From Lichenibacterium minor (lineage in GTDB: Bacteria > Pseudomonadota > Alphaproteobacteria > Rhizobiales > Beijerinckiaceae): a stretch of 64,000 bases of DNA. The notes under the pieces were generated by a model. That model saw only the letters and a list, made by a program, of their open reading frames with translations. It did no database searches and was not told the DNA's origin. The position numbers and the translations under genes are program-made. The stretch is from assembly GCF_004137685.1 (NCBI RefSeq), contig NZ_QYBB01000008.1, forward strand, positions 1-64,000, in the 5' to 3' direction. Within the stretch, counting starts at the first letter, position 1. Every line of letters starts with the position of its first letter. Of this stretch, positions 53,593 to 64,000 are shown one piece after another.

Positions 53593-53871
53593 TCACAGGC
53601 CCTGGCGTTCGGAGCGCTCGATGGCGCGGTGGAGCTCGATGTCGACCTCGCGGATGTCGCTCGCCGACAGCCCCTCGGACCAGGCGATGCAGCGGTCCGA
53701 CGCGATCGCGAGGGCGCGCTCGCGCTCGGTGCCGCGCCGCATCAGCGGGATCGTTTCGCCGAACATGCAGCCCGCATAGCGCTCCGCGCGGGTGTAGCGG
53801 TGGGTCGCCGCATCCGCCCCGCCGAGGGTGCCGACGAGACCGAGGAGAACGAGGGCGACCGGAAGGCGCAT
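53593..53871 (-). CDS. Small exported protein of unknown function
   Basis: A 92-residue protein. A signal peptide (LPVALVLLGLVGTLGGADA) is followed by a helical mature part with two cysteines (RYAGCMFGETIPLM, IASDRCIAWSEGL), which could form a disulfide in the periplasm. The C-terminus is rich in Glu/Arg. No family is recognised. The ribosome-binding site is weak. It converges with the repressor gene. Confidence 0.6.
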   Translation of the reverse strand: MRLPVALVLLGLVGTLGGADAATHRYTRAERYAGCMFGETIPLMRRGTERERALAIASDRCIAWSEGLSASDIREVDIELHRAIERSERQGL

Positions 53872-54205
53872 GGCGACCAAGCTAGGGCGGCGCCCCGCGC
53901 CGTCCAGCCCGGCGCACGGCCGGTTCGGCCGATCCCGCCGAGAACCCCGCCCTCGGCCGTAGGCCGTCGCCCCCGCCGAAGCGGGGCCCACGACGATGCA
54001 GCACCGTCGCCACGCCATGCACCGCCGGATGACCATGCGTCGTCCCCTGATGCACCACCACCCCTTGCTGAGGCATCGCGCCCCGTGATCACCGCGGCGC
54101 GGAGCCGGCCCGTCGGGAAAGCCCCTCCGATACTGGACAGCCCCGCCAAAGTGGCAGACCTTCGACGGGAATCAACGCCGCAGAGCGTCGATCGGAGGAA
54201 ACGTC
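53872..54205. other. 334-bp gap, no gene recognised
   Basis: GC-rich intergenic DNA between two divergent genes, so promoters of both should lie here. No operator symmetry or small gene is convincing. Confidence 0.35.
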
Positions 54206-56023
54206 ATGACGGCATTGGCACGGTCGAACGACCCCCTGTCGGTGGCCGACGAGCGCGTGCTCGCCTGGCTCGACCGCTTCGAGGGCGCGCTGACGCGGCG
54301 CGACGCCCCTGCGGCGGCGGGGCTCTTCTGCGAGGACGGCTTCTGGCGCGACCTCGTCGCCTTCACCTGGAACATCGTCACGCTGGAAGGGCGGGACGCC
54401 ATCGGCGCCATGCTGGACGCCCAGCTCGACGCCATCCGTCCCCGGCATTGGGAGCTCGACGAGGCCGCCACCGAGGTGGACGGGCTCACCGAAGCCTGGA
54501 TCTCTTTCGAAACCGGGCACGCGCGGGGGCGCGGCCACCTGAGGCTGAAGGGCGACGAGGCCTGGACGCTGCTCACGTCGGCGCGCGAGCTCAAGGGCTT
54601 CGAGGAGTCGAGCGGGCCGCGGCGCGAGAAGGGCGTCGAGCACGGCATCGCGCGCGGCCGGCGATCGTGGCTCGACCGCCGCCGGGACGAGGAAGCGGAG
54701 CTCGGCCGCAGCCTGCAGCCTTACGCGCTGGTGATCGGCGGCGGCCAGGGCGGCATCGCGCTCGGCGCCCGGCTGAAGCGGCTCGGCGTGCCGACCCTCG
54801 TCGTCGACAGGCACGAGCGGCCCGGCGACCAGTGGCGCAAGCGCTACAAGTCGCTGCACCTGCACGACCCCGTCTGGTACGACCACCTGCCCTACCTGCC
54901 CTTCCCCGACCATTGGCCGGTCTTCGCCGCGAAGGACCAGATCGGCGACTGGCTGGAAATGTACGTGAAGGTCATGGAGCTGAACTATTGGCCCCTGACC
55001 GAATGCCGCTCCGCCCGCTACGACGAGGCCGCGGGTGAGTGGGTGGTGGAGCTGCTGCGCGACGGCGAGCCCCTGACGCTGCGCCCGAAGCAGCTCGTGC
55101 TCGCCACCGGCATGTCGGCGATCCCCAACCTGCCGGACTTCCCCGGGATGGACGGCTTCGCGGGCGAAAGCCACCATTCGAGCCGGCACGAGGGGGGCGA
55201 GCGCTATGCCGGCAAGCGCGCCGTGGTGATCGGCTCCAACAACTCGGCCCACGACATCTGCGCCGACCTGTGGGAGCACGGCGCCGACGTCACCATGGTG
55301 CAGCGCTCGCCGACCCACATCGCGCGGTCGGAATCGCTGATGGAGCTGTCGCTCGGCGGCCTTTATTCCGAAAGCGCGGTGGCGAGCGGCATCACCACCG
55401 ACAAGGCGGACCTGATCTTCGCGTCCGTGCCCTACCGGCTGATGCCGGAGTTCCACCGGCCGGTCTACGCCGCCATGAAGGAGCGGGACGCCGACTTCTA
55501 CGATCGGCTGCGCGCCGCCGGCTTCAGGCTCGACTTCGGCGACGACGAGTCCGGCCTGTTCATGAAGTACCTGCGCCGGGGCTCCGGCTATTACATCGAC
55601 GTGGGCGCGTCCGAGCTGATCGCCGACGGGTCGATCAGGCTCCAGGCCGGGCAGGTCGAGCGCATCACCCCCTCGGGCGTGGTGCTGCAGGACGGCATCG
55701 AGCTGCCTGCGGACGTGATCGTCTACGCCACGGGCTACGGCTCCATGAACGGCTGGGCGGCGAAGCTCATCAGCCAGGAGGTGGCCGACAAGGTCGGCAA
55801 GTGCTGGGGCCTCGGCTCCGACACCACCAAGGACCCCGGCCCCTGGGAAGGCGAGCTGCGCAACATGTGGAAGCCCACCCGGCAGGAGGCGCTGTGGTTC
55901 CACGGCGGCAACCTGCACCAGTCCCGGCACTATTCGCTGTACCTGGCGCTGCAGCTCAAGGCCCGGATGGAGGGCCTCCCCACGCCCGTCTACGGCCTGG
56001 CGGAAACGCACCACCGGGGCTGA
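54206..56023 (+). CDS. FMO-type NAD(P)/FAD oxidoreductase with N-terminal NTF2-like domain
   Basis: A 605-residue protein. The N-terminal 130 residues resemble a SnoaL/NTF2-like domain (WLDRFEGALTRRDAPAAAGL, FCEDGFWRDLVAFTWNIVT). The flavin monooxygenase part has the FAD motif VIGGGQGGIALGARL (near 175), then KSLHLHDPVWYDHLPYLPFP, the second Rossmann motif VVIGSNNSAHDICADL and the end motif VIVYATGYGSMNGW. GGAGG precedes ATG. The domain order is common in proteobacterial FMO-like enzymes of unknown substrate. Baeyer-Villiger or N-/S-oxygenation is possible. Confidence 0.88.
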   Translation: MTALARSNDPLSVADERVLAWLDRFEGALTRRDAPAAAGLFCEDGFWRDLVAFTWNIVTLEGRDAIGAMLDAQLDAIRPRHWELDEAATEVDGLTEAWISFETGHARGRGHLRLKGDEAWTLLTSARELKGFEESSGPRREKGVEHGIARGRRSWLDRRRDEEAELGRSLQPYALVIGGGQGGIALGARLKRLGVPTLVVDRHERPGDQWRKRYKSLHLHDPVWYDHLPYLPFPDHWPVFAAKDQIGDWLEMYVKVMELNYWPLTECRSARYDEAAGEWVVELLRDGEPLTLRPKQLVLATGMSAIPNLPDFPGMDGFAGESHHSSRHEGGERYAGKRAVVIGSNNSAHDICADLWEHGADVTMVQRSPTHIARSESLMELSLGGLYSESAVASGITTDKADLIFASVPYRLMPEFHRPVYAAMKERDADFYDRLRAAGFRLDFGDDESGLFMKYLRRGSGYYIDVGASELIADGSIRLQAGQVERITPSGVVLQDGIELPADVIVYATGYGSMNGWAAKLISQEVADKVGKCWGLGSDTTKDPGPWEGELRNMWKPTRQEALWFHGGNLHQSRHYSLYLALQLKARMEGLPTPVYGLAETHHRG

Positions 56024-56050
56024 TCCGCCGACCCGCGGGGCCGAAGCCGG

Positions 56051-56076
56051 GCCGGGGCGCGGCGCCCCGCCCCGGC
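56051..56076. terminator. Bidirectional GC-rich hairpin
   Basis: A perfect 9-bp stem GCCGGGGCG/CGCCCCGGC with an 8-base loop lies between convergent genes ending at 56023 and 56084. There is no U-tract. Confidence 0.5.
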
Positions 56077-56083
56077 GCTCGCG

Positions 56084-56572
56084 TCAGGGCGCGTAGTCGA
56101 GCGTCATGGCGCCGATGCCGGCGGCGACGTTGAAGCCCGACTGCGACTCGACGGACAGCGGCTGGAGCTGCAGGCCCCCGTTGGCGCCGCCGACGAGCGC
56201 GTTGGCGCCGACGCCCACCCCGACCGTGGCGGAGGCCGACGCGCCGGCGAAGTTGCCCGACAGGGCGCCGGGCCCCACCGCGCCGCCGAGCGACACCACG
56301 TCCCAGGTCAACCTGCCGGGTCCCTGGGGTCCCAGGTCCAGCCCGTAGCGGCTGATGCTGCCGAGGTAATGCTGGCGGCGGGCGCCGTTGGCCGGCGTGT
56401 ATTCGCAGTTCAACGCGCGGCGGGACGCGACGAGGAAGCCGACGCCGCCCGACACGTTGCAGTTGAGCTGCCCGACGGGGCCCGCGACGGAAGCCGTCGG
56501 CACCAGGGCGGCGGCGAGCAGCGCGGACGCAGCGAGCAGGACCTTGGCGGGCGGGACTTTGGGTTGGATCAT
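56084..56572 (-). CDS. DUF992 exported protein
   Basis: A 162-residue protein. A signal peptide (KVLLAASALLAAALVPTASV) is followed by the DUF992 core: GQLNCNVSGGVGFLVASRRA, LNCEYTPANG, YLGSISRYGLDLG and AGASASATVGVGVGANAL. The two cysteines probably pair. DUF992 is typical of Hyphomicrobiales, and the proteins sit in the periplasm or outer membrane with unknown function. GGAG precedes the ATG. Confidence 0.9.
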   Translation of the reverse strand: MIQPKVPPAKVLLAASALLAAALVPTASVAGPVGQLNCNVSGGVGFLVASRRALNCEYTPANGARRQHYLGSISRYGLDLGPQGPGRLTWDVVSLGGAVGPGALSGNFAGASASATVGVGVGANALVGGANGGLQLQPLSVESQSGFNVAAGIGAMTLDYAP

Positions 56573-56724
56573 GATGGATGTGGCTCCGGGGCGCGGGGAC
56601 CGCGCCGCTGGAGCGCCACAGACACGGCGATTGTGGCCGCCGTCGCGCCCGGCCGCCGCCGCATCGACATCGGCGCGCCCCTATGGCGTTTCGGCCACAG
56701 GGCGCGCCGTTCCGGGCGGCCGTT

Positions 56725-58601
<1,877 letters not shown>

Positions 58602-58675
58602 AGGCCGTGCCTCGTGCTGCTGCGCCGGGGCCTGCGGTCGATCCGACCTGCCCCCGAGCGGACATCCCGTCCGCC

Positions 58676-58750
58676 TCACATCATCGCGGCCACGCCGATC
58701 ATCATCCAGGCCGTGAAGGCGCCGGCGGCGATCCACATCGACTTGTCCAT
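58676..58750 (-). CDS. 24-residue membrane microprotein
   Basis: A 24-codon gene. The ATG at 58750 has GGAGAC 4 bases upstream. The product begins MDKSMWIAAGAFTAWMMIGV and ends AAMM, a single membrane-spanning helix with a charged start. It lies in a 460-bp region otherwise free of genes and is followed by a strong hairpin at 58570-58601, as an independent transcript would be. No family is known to me. Conservation in relatives would decide whether it is real. Confidence 0.55.
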   Translation of the reverse strand: MDKSMWIAAGAFTAWMMIGVAAMM

Positions 58751-58901
58751 GCCCGTCTCCATTCGTTGATGGACCCTTAACGGCACGGGGGTGGAAAAGT
58801 TCGGCAGCCCGCACGAAAGACATTGACGCTGCGGGATCATTGTGAATTTCGCCCCACCGGGACGGAACGAATTCGCCGCGCAGGGCGGCGGCCCGAGGTC
58901 G

Positions 58902-59432
58902 TCAGGCGGGCGCGGGGGGCGCCTTTCGGGCGCCCCGCTTCCGGCTCGCCAACACCTCGGCCAGCGTCACGGGCCGGAACCCCTGCGCGTCCACGCCGAC
59001 GTCGTACTGCTTCGGCAGGGGGGTGAGCTTGTTGTGGGAATGGCCGTGCAGGTTCACGGCGCCGCGCCCGATGCCGTTCCAGGTCCGGAAGGCGTAGTGG
59101 CAGAGCACCAGGGGGCGGGCGTCGACGGACAGTTCGGCATAATGGCGCACGGACGCCCAGCCCGGCAGCGCCAGGGTGGCGGCGTCGTCGTTGTTGCCGA
59201 CGATCAGGTGCTTCTCGCCGCGGAGCGCGTCGAGGATGGCCGAGGCGCGCGCGGGAAGCGGGCCGAGCGCGAAGTCGCCGAGGTGCCAGACCACGTCCCC
59301 CTCCCCCACCCGCTCGTTCCAGCGGGCGATCAGCCCGTCGTCGTGGTCGGCCAGGGTGGCGAAGGGCCGATGGTCGAAGCGCAGCACCCGCATGTCGCCG
59401 AAATGCGTGTCGCTCGTGAAGAAGGTGGTCAT
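58902..59432 (-). CDS. Metallophosphoesterase (calcineurin-like, small)
   Basis: A 176-residue protein with the metallophosphatase motifs in order: FFTSDTHFGD (D-x-H), VWHLGDFALG (GD), LIVGNNDD (GN-N/D), LCHYAFRTWNG (H) and NLHGHSHN (GHxH). It has no signal peptide. Its ATG overlaps the stop of the upstream transporter gene (ATGA). Small proteins of this type hydrolyse phosphodiesters or nucleotides. The substrate is unknown. Confidence 0.9.
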   Translation of the reverse strand: MTTFFTSDTHFGDMRVLRFDHRPFATLADHDDGLIARWNERVGEGDVVWHLGDFALGPLPARASAILDALRGEKHLIVGNNDDAATLALPGWASVRHYAELSVDARPLVLCHYAFRTWNGIGRGAVNLHGHSHNKLTPLPKQYDVGVDAQGFRPVTLAEVLASRKRGARKAPPAPA

Positions 59433-60766
59433 CGTTTCCCGACGCGCGGGGCCGGGCCGGCGATCCCTGGCTCGGCCCCCCGGATCGCCCCGCGCGGCCC
59501 CCGCCCGAGCGCCAGCACGGCGACGAGGCCCGCCGCCGACAGGGCCGCGATGGGCATCAGCCCCAGCGCGTAGGAGCCGGTCGCGTCCTTGATGGCGCCG
59601 AGCAGCGCCGTGCCGACGAAGCCGCCGATGTTGCCCATGGCATTGATCTGGGCGATGCCGGCCGCGGCGGCGCCCGCCGCCAGCCATTCCGTCGACAGCG
59701 CCCAGAACGGGCCCTTCACGACGTAGGTGGCCGTGACGGCGAGGCACAGCAGCACCATGGTGGGCAGCAGCGCGCCGGTTAGCAGGGCGGCGCACAGGCT
59801 GCCGGCCAGGAGGGCGAGGGGCAGCGCCGTGTGCCACACGCGCTCGCGCCTGCGGTCCGAATCGCGGCCCCACAGCACCATCAGCACGGACGCGATGCCG
59901 AAGGGCAGCGCGTTGAGCCACCCGGTGGCGCTCACGCTCAGCCCGAAGGATTTGATGATCTGCGGCTGCCACAGCGACAGGCATTGGCTGGCGCCGGACG
60001 CGCCCGCGTAGATCAGCGAAGCCGCCAGCACGTAGGGGTTCGACAGCACGCGCCACAGCGACAGGTGGCCGCCGGCGGGCTTGGGCGCCGCGTCCTCCCG
60101 GGCGAGCCGCGCCGCCAGCACGTCGCGCTCGGCAGGCGACAGCCAGGCGGCGTCGCGCGGGCCGTCCGGCAGGTAGAACAGGCACACGACGCCGAGGACG
60201 ACGGCCGGCACGGCTTCGATCACGAACAGCCATTGCCAGCCGTGGAGGCCGAGCCAGCCGTCCGTGCCGAGCAGGGCCGCCGAGATGGGCGAGCCCAGGA
60301 ACGATGAGATGGGGATCGCCACCATGAAGATGGCGACGATGCGCCCGCGCGTTTCGGCCGGGAACCAGGAGGTGAGATACAGGATCACCCCGGGGAAGAA
60401 GCCGGCCTCGGCGGCGCCGAGCAGCAGCCGCACCGCGTAGAAGGAATTCGGCCCGACCACCGCGGCCATCAGCGCCGACACGAGCCCCCAGGAGATCATG
60501 ATGCGGGCGATCCAGACGCGCGCGCCGAACCGCCGCATGGCGAGGTTGCTCGGCACCTCGCAGAGCACGTAGCTGATGTAGAACAGGCCGCCGCCGAAGC
60601 CGAAGGCCGAGGGCGATATGCCGACGTCGTGGTTCATCTGCAGCGCCGCGAAGCCCGCGTTCACCCGGTCCACGAAGGCGATGAAGTAGCACAGCATCAG
60701 GAAGGGCAGGATGCGCCACGTCGCCTTGCGGATGACGGCCGCGAGCGCGGCCTCGGTTCCGTCCAT
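59429..60766 (-). CDS. MFS transporter, anion:cation symporter (ACS) family
   Basis: A 445-residue protein with 12 membrane segments. The ACS/phthalate-permease pattern is clear: RILPFLMLCYFIAFVDRVNA, GFGGGLFYISYVLCEVPSNL, LLGAAEAGFFPGVILYLTSWFP and ETRGRIVAIFMVA. The ATG at 60766 has GGGAGG upstream and starts the conserved helix; a longer frame from 60817 is less likely. It would import an organic acid such as tartrate, glucarate or phthalate. It is co-translated with the phosphoesterase. Confidence 0.9.
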   Translation of the reverse strand: MDGTEAALAAVIRKATWRILPFLMLCYFIAFVDRVNAGFAALQMNHDVGISPSAFGFGGGLFYISYVLCEVPSNLAMRRFGARVWIARIMISWGLVSALMAAVVGPNSFYAVRLLLGAAEAGFFPGVILYLTSWFPAETRGRIVAIFMVAIPISSFLGSPISAALLGTDGWLGLHGWQWLFVIEAVPAVVLGVVCLFYLPDGPRDAAWLSPAERDVLAARLAREDAAPKPAGGHLSLWRVLSNPYVLAASLIYAGASGASQCLSLWQPQIIKSFGLSVSATGWLNALPFGIASVLMVLWGRDSDRRRERVWHTALPLALLAGSLCAALLTGALLPTMVLLCLAVTATYVVKGPFWALSTEWLAAGAAAAGIAQINAMGNIGGFVGTALLGAIKDATGSYALGLMPIAALSAAGLVAVLALGRGPRGAIRGAEPGIAGPAPRVGKR

Positions 60767-60953
60767 CGCCCATCCTCCCGGAGCCGCCCGCGGCGCGGCG
60801 GTCCCCGCCACCAGCATGGGGGCGGCCGTGCGGCGCGGTCAAGCGACCGCTGCGGCGGCCTGCCCCTGCGGCGGTGTGGCGGCGAACTCCCGCCCGCCGG
60901 CACCGTTAGGACCCCGCCGCGACGCGCGGACGCGAAGGACGAAGGGACACATC

Positions 60954-61466
60954 ATGGCGGGGACCGACATCAAGGCGATCTACACGACCGCGCTGCAGAA
61001 CACCCACGCGCTGGAGCAGCAGGGCCTGCAGCAGATCGAGCATCAGCTGTCCGGCCTCGGCCAGTACCCGCAGTACAGGTCGGCGCTCGAAGCCCAGAAG
61101 CAGATCGGCACCAAGCACATGGGGCGGCTCGACAAGGCGCTGGCGGCCGTCGGCGGGTCGACCTCGGGGTTCAAGGAGGGCGTGATGAGCGTCGCCGGCA
61201 AGATCGGCGCGGCGGTGCATGCCACGGCCTCGGACGAGACGCTGAAGAATCTCTACGCCGGCTACGCCTACCAGTTCGACAAGGTCGCGGCCTACAAGTC
61301 CCTGGCGGTGATCGCCGAGCAGGCCGGCCACGCCGATGCGGCGTCCGAGTTCCGCACCAGCATGACCGAGGACAAGGCGTCGGCCGACGTGATCGACGGC
61401 ATGATCGAGTCCATCACGCGCGACTACCTGAAGCTCGCCACCAGCGGCCAGAAGGCCGACAGCTGA
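60954..61466 (+). CDS. Ferritin-like DUF892 (YciE/YciF-type) protein
   Basis: A 170-residue all-helical protein (IYTTALQNTHALEQQGLQQI, YRSALEAQKQIGTKHMGRLD, NLYAGYAYQFDKVAAYKSLA, HADAASEFRTSMTEDKASAD). Acidic and His residues are spaced as in the DUF892 ferritin-like four-helix bundle. The family is linked to osmotic and general stress. ATG 60954 is chosen after GAAGGGACAC. The frame is open upstream to 60711, but that part is artefact. Confidence 0.88.
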   Translation: MAGTDIKAIYTTALQNTHALEQQGLQQIEHQLSGLGQYPQYRSALEAQKQIGTKHMGRLDKALAAVGGSTSGFKEGVMSVAGKIGAAVHATASDETLKNLYAGYAYQFDKVAAYKSLAVIAEQAGHADAASEFRTSMTEDKASADVIDGMIESITRDYLKLATSGQKADS

Positions 61467-61575
61467 TCGACACCCGTCGCCGGGGCCCGTGTCGGCCGCG
61501 GCGCGGCACGCCCTGGCGGGGAGCGCGCTCCGGTGCCACCTGTGGGGCCGAGGGCCGGCGACGGCGGGGAGGTGC

Positions 61576-61914
61576 ATGATGGCGATCAGGTTCGTGGACG
61601 TGGGCTCCGGCAAGGGCGAGGAGGCGGAACCCCCGCCGGTCCGCCGCGGGAGCCGCGAGGCAGGGCCCGAAATCGAACCCGAGGCCGAACCCGAAGCCTC
61701 GCCGGGCGGCGAGGCTCCCCTGCCCGGCCTGACCCACGCCAAGCCCGAGCCGAAACAGCGCGGCCGCAAGAAGCCGATGGCCGCCGCGGGCCCCGACAGG
61801 GCCGAGGCGGCCGGTGCCCCATCGGCTCCCCTGCTCGACGGCCTGCTGCCCGAACTCCAGGCCCATGCCAAGCCGACGCCGAAGCCGCGCGGGCGCAAGA
61901 AGGCCTTCGGCTGA
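61576..61914 (+). CDS. Disordered protein with two AT-hook-like repeats
   Basis: A 112-residue, Pro/Glu/Ala-rich protein. The motif HAKPEPKQRGRKKP is repeated as HAKPTPKPRGRKKA at the C-terminus. The RGRKK cores resemble AT-hook or basic nucleic-acid-binding tails. The middle is acidic and low in complexity (PEIEPEAEPEASP). A strong GGGGAGG ribosome-binding site precedes ATGATG. No membrane segment is present. DNA- or RNA-binding is inferred from composition only. Confidence 0.6.
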   Translation: MMAIRFVDVGSGKGEEAEPPPVRRGSREAGPEIEPEAEPEASPGGEAPLPGLTHAKPEPKQRGRKKPMAAAGPDRAEAAGAPSAPLLDGLLPELQAHAKPTPKPRGRKKAFG

Positions 61915-61929
61915 AGCCGCGGCCCGGCC

Positions 61930-63900
61930 TCACAGCCGGATGCGGAAGCGCTCGAAGCCGTTGCCGGCGGGGCCGACCGCCTCGATCGCCAGCCCCTTCA
62001 CGTCACCGAGGTGGGCTCGGGCGCCGGGCCCCGCGTCGAACGTCACGCTGGTGTCGGGCACCGACGCCAGGCGCCAGTTGCCGTTGGCCTGCGGGTCCAC
62101 GGTGCCGCGCCCGTGGACGAAGCGCACGATGACGTCGCGGTTGGTGTCGGGCGCGGCCAGGATCACCGCGCGGGCGTCGACGCCCGGGAAGTTGCCGCCG
62201 CCCCCCGCCCGGTAGTTGTTGACCACCACGGCGAAGGTGGAAGCCTCCTCGATGGGCTGGCCGCCGTAGCGCAGGTCGACGATGCGGTGCGCGTCGGGGG
62301 CGACGAGCGCCCCGTCGACGTCGTAGCGGGACGGCTCCGTCGGGTCGATCGCGTAGGTGACGCCGTCGATCACGTCGAAGTTATAGGACGGGAAGGCCGC
62401 GTCGATCAGCGGCTGGTCGGCGACGCCGGGCACGATCCGCCGGAAGATGCCCGCCGAGCGCTCCAGCCATTCGCGCAACGTGGCGCCCGTCACGGCCACC
62501 ACGGTCACCGTGTTGGGGTAGAGGTAGAGGTCGGCGACGTTGCGGATGGCGATCGGCCCCGCCGGTATGTCGGTGTAATAGTCGGCGCCGTTGCGGCCGC
62601 CGACCTTGAAGGGCGCGGCGGCCGACAGCAGCGGCAGCCCGCCCCACCTGGTGGCCGCCAGCAGCGGCGCCGCGTACCAGAGCTGCGCGTCGGACACGAT
62701 CTGCACCGACGGGTCGTCGGCCACCAGCGCGAAATAGGAGAAGAGCGGCGCCGAGGTGCGGCCGACCGGCGTCCGCACGTAGGCCAGCGTGGCGTCGTGG
62801 TCGGGCTTCGCCGCCGCCGCGACGGCCGCGTCGTCGGCGACGAGCGGCACCACCGCCTTGCCGTCGCGGCGGAAGATCGGCCGCACCTCGCTCGTGAAGT
62901 CGGCCACGCGCCAGCGCCCGCCGCCGTGCTCCAGCGCGAGGTCGATCAGGCCCATGTGCGACCCCCAGAACCCCGCCATCACGGCCGGCACGCCCTGCAG
63001 CGTGCCCCGCGCCGTGTCGACCCCGGCGATGCCGCCGAAGTCCTTCGGGCCGGGGAAGACGAGGTGCTGGTGGCCGGTCAGGATGGCGTCGATGCCGGGC
63101 ACGCCCGCGAGGTACAGGGAAGCGTTCTCCATGCGGTCCGAGGGGCCGCCGCCCGCGATGCCGGAATGCGACAGCGCGATCACGAGGTCGGCGCCGGCTT
63201 CGCGCATGCGGGGCACCCAGGCGCGGGCGGCCTCGACGATGTCGCGGGTGGCGACCCGGCCGTCGAGGTGCTGAGCGTCCCAGGTCATGATCTGCGGCGG
63301 CACGAAGCCGATGAGGCCGATGCGGATGGGCAGGTCCCGCCCGGCGCCGTCCTTCACGGTGCGGTCGAGGATGACGTAGGGCGCCACGTAGGTCCGGTCC
63401 TTCAGCGGATCGGCGGCCAGCGCGCCCCGCGCCAGGTTGGCGCAGACGAAGGGGAAGTTCGCCCCCGCGATGGCCCGGTCGAGGAAATCGAGCCCGTAGT
63501 TGAACTCGTGGTTGCCCAGCGTCGAGCAGCTGTAGCCCATCGTGTTCATGGCGCGGATGATCGGGTGGACATACCCGTCCGGCAGGCCGTGGGCGAAGGC
63601 CACGTCATCGCCCATGGGGCTGCCCTGGATGATGTCGCCGTTGTCGATCAGCAGCGTGTTTCCGGCCTCGGCCCGCACGGCGTCGACCAGGCTCGCCGTG
63701 CGGGTGAGCCCGAAGGTGTCGTTCGGCTTGTCGGCGTAATAATCGTAGGGGAACACGTTGACGTGGAGGTCGGTGGTTTCGAGCACGCGCAGGTGCGCCT
63801 GGTCGGAAGCGGCGCGGGCCGCGAAGGGGTGGAGCGCGACCGCACCCGCCAGGGCGGCGGTGCCGCGCAGGACGGCGCGGCGTGGGACGACGAGGGACAT
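61930..63900 (-). CDS. cpdB: 2',3'-cyclic-nucleotide 2'-phosphodiesterase / 5'-nucleotidase family, Tat-exported
   Basis: A 656-residue periplasmic enzyme. The twin-arginine signal is PRRAVLRGTAALAGAVAL. The metallophosphatase domain has ETTDLHVNVFPYDYY (D-x-H), LLIDNGDIIQGSPMGD, LGNHEFNYG (NHE) and ILTGHQHLVFPG (GHxH). The C-terminal 5'-nucleotidase domain, which binds nucleotides, follows with YNFDVIDGVTYAID and VVNNYRAGGGGNFPG. The motifs match CpdB rather than UshA. ATG 63900 starts the signal; an upstream start at 63936 is less likely. It scavenges phosphate and nucleosides. Confidence 0.93.
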   Translation of the reverse strand: MSLVVPRRAVLRGTAALAGAVALHPFAARAASDQAHLRVLETTDLHVNVFPYDYYADKPNDTFGLTRTASLVDAVRAEAGNTLLIDNGDIIQGSPMGDDVAFAHGLPDGYVHPIIRAMNTMGYSCSTLGNHEFNYGLDFLDRAIAGANFPFVCANLARGALAADPLKDRTYVAPYVILDRTVKDGAGRDLPIRIGLIGFVPPQIMTWDAQHLDGRVATRDIVEAARAWVPRMREAGADLVIALSHSGIAGGGPSDRMENASLYLAGVPGIDAILTGHQHLVFPGPKDFGGIAGVDTARGTLQGVPAVMAGFWGSHMGLIDLALEHGGGRWRVADFTSEVRPIFRRDGKAVVPLVADDAAVAAAAKPDHDATLAYVRTPVGRTSAPLFSYFALVADDPSVQIVSDAQLWYAAPLLAATRWGGLPLLSAAAPFKVGGRNGADYYTDIPAGPIAIRNVADLYLYPNTVTVVAVTGATLREWLERSAGIFRRIVPGVADQPLIDAAFPSYNFDVIDGVTYAIDPTEPSRYDVDGALVAPDAHRIVDLRYGGQPIEEASTFAVVVNNYRAGGGGNFPGVDARAVILAAPDTNRDVIVRFVHGRGTVDPQANGNWRLASVPDTSVTFDAGPGARAHLGDVKGLAIEAVGPAGNGFERFRIRL

Positions 63901-64000
63901 GGCGGGTCGATCCTGGGGCGGCGGGCGCCGCATCATGACGGCGGGGGATGTCGGTGGAAAGGCGATGCGCCGAAGCGGCGACCCCGCGCCACGGTGACAC

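Overview
The window is chromosomal DNA of a very GC-rich alphaproteobacterium, most likely of the Hyphomicrobiales (Methylobacteriaceae/Beijerinckiaceae-like). The evidence is a GcrA-type protein, DUF992 and DUF1488-like proteins, an Lrp/PutR-putA pair, D-3-hydroxybutyrate dehydrogenase and frequent GTG/TTG starts. Genus-level placement is not possible from the sequence alone. There is no CRISPR array, rRNA or intact insertion sequence. Two tRNA genes are present: tRNA-Pro(CGG) and the selenocysteine tRNA (UCA).

Layout. (1) 1-2040: a lower-GC, decaying accessory segment. It holds an AAA+ ATPase whose subtilase-type partner is cut to 39 codons, and a glutathionylspermidine-synthase pseudogene. 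(2) 2040-3501: a DnaQ-like exonuclease coupled to a 30-residue membrane protein, then tRNA-Pro. (3) 4076-16928: an exopolysaccharide cluster with an FAD oxidoreductase, a GINT1-like beta-propeller protein, a Wzz/BY-kinase-like co-polymerase lacking the Walker A lysine, a VpsF/Wzy-type protein, a GH5 hydrolase, two GT4 glycosyltransferases, a Wzx-type flippase and a GNAT/BioF2-type transferase. No initiating phosphoglycosyltransferase or outer-membrane exporter is visible. (4) 17044-25336: putR/putA, small conserved proteins, an M32 carboxypeptidase and an MHS transporter. (5) 25382-27681: an AraC-type regulator divergent from an HD-GYP protein, with a perfect 13-bp inverted repeat in the AT-rich gap. 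(6) 27734-45122: core metabolism and envelope genes: photolyase plus glycosyltransferase, DHH phosphoesterase, aldo/keto reductase, bdhA, porin, asnB, two YceI proteins around a cytochrome b561, rhlE, ppa, ispG and tRNA-Sec. (7) 45549-46028: a hicB lacking its DNA-binding tail, facing hicA tail-to-tail. (8) 46225-51525: nadE, a diguanylate cyclase, an L,D-transpeptidase and a GT9 glycosyltransferase. (9) 51558-53570: a compact phage-like switch, with an S24-type repressor divergent from a three-gene operon (GcrA-like mini-protein, VRR-NUC-like protein, DUF6456-like protein) and two palindromic operators. (10) 53593-63900: an FMO-type oxidoreductase, DUF992 protein, aspartate aminotransferase, a 24-residue membrane protein, an MFS/phosphoesterase pair, a ferritin-like DUF892 protein, an AT-hook-like protein and a 2',3'-cyclic-nucleotide phosphodiesterase/5'-nucleotidase family protein.

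How the genes work together. Start/stop overlaps (GTGA or ATGA) are common and mark coupled pairs. Several convergent gene pairs are separated by perfect GC-rich hairpins without a U-tract. The most distinctive system is the repressor switch at 51.5-53.6 kb. One operator fills the spacer of a near-consensus sigma70 promoter, and the other lies just upstream of the repressor gene. The left-edge AAA+/subtilase remnant and the inverted hicAB pair are signs of gene gain and decay.
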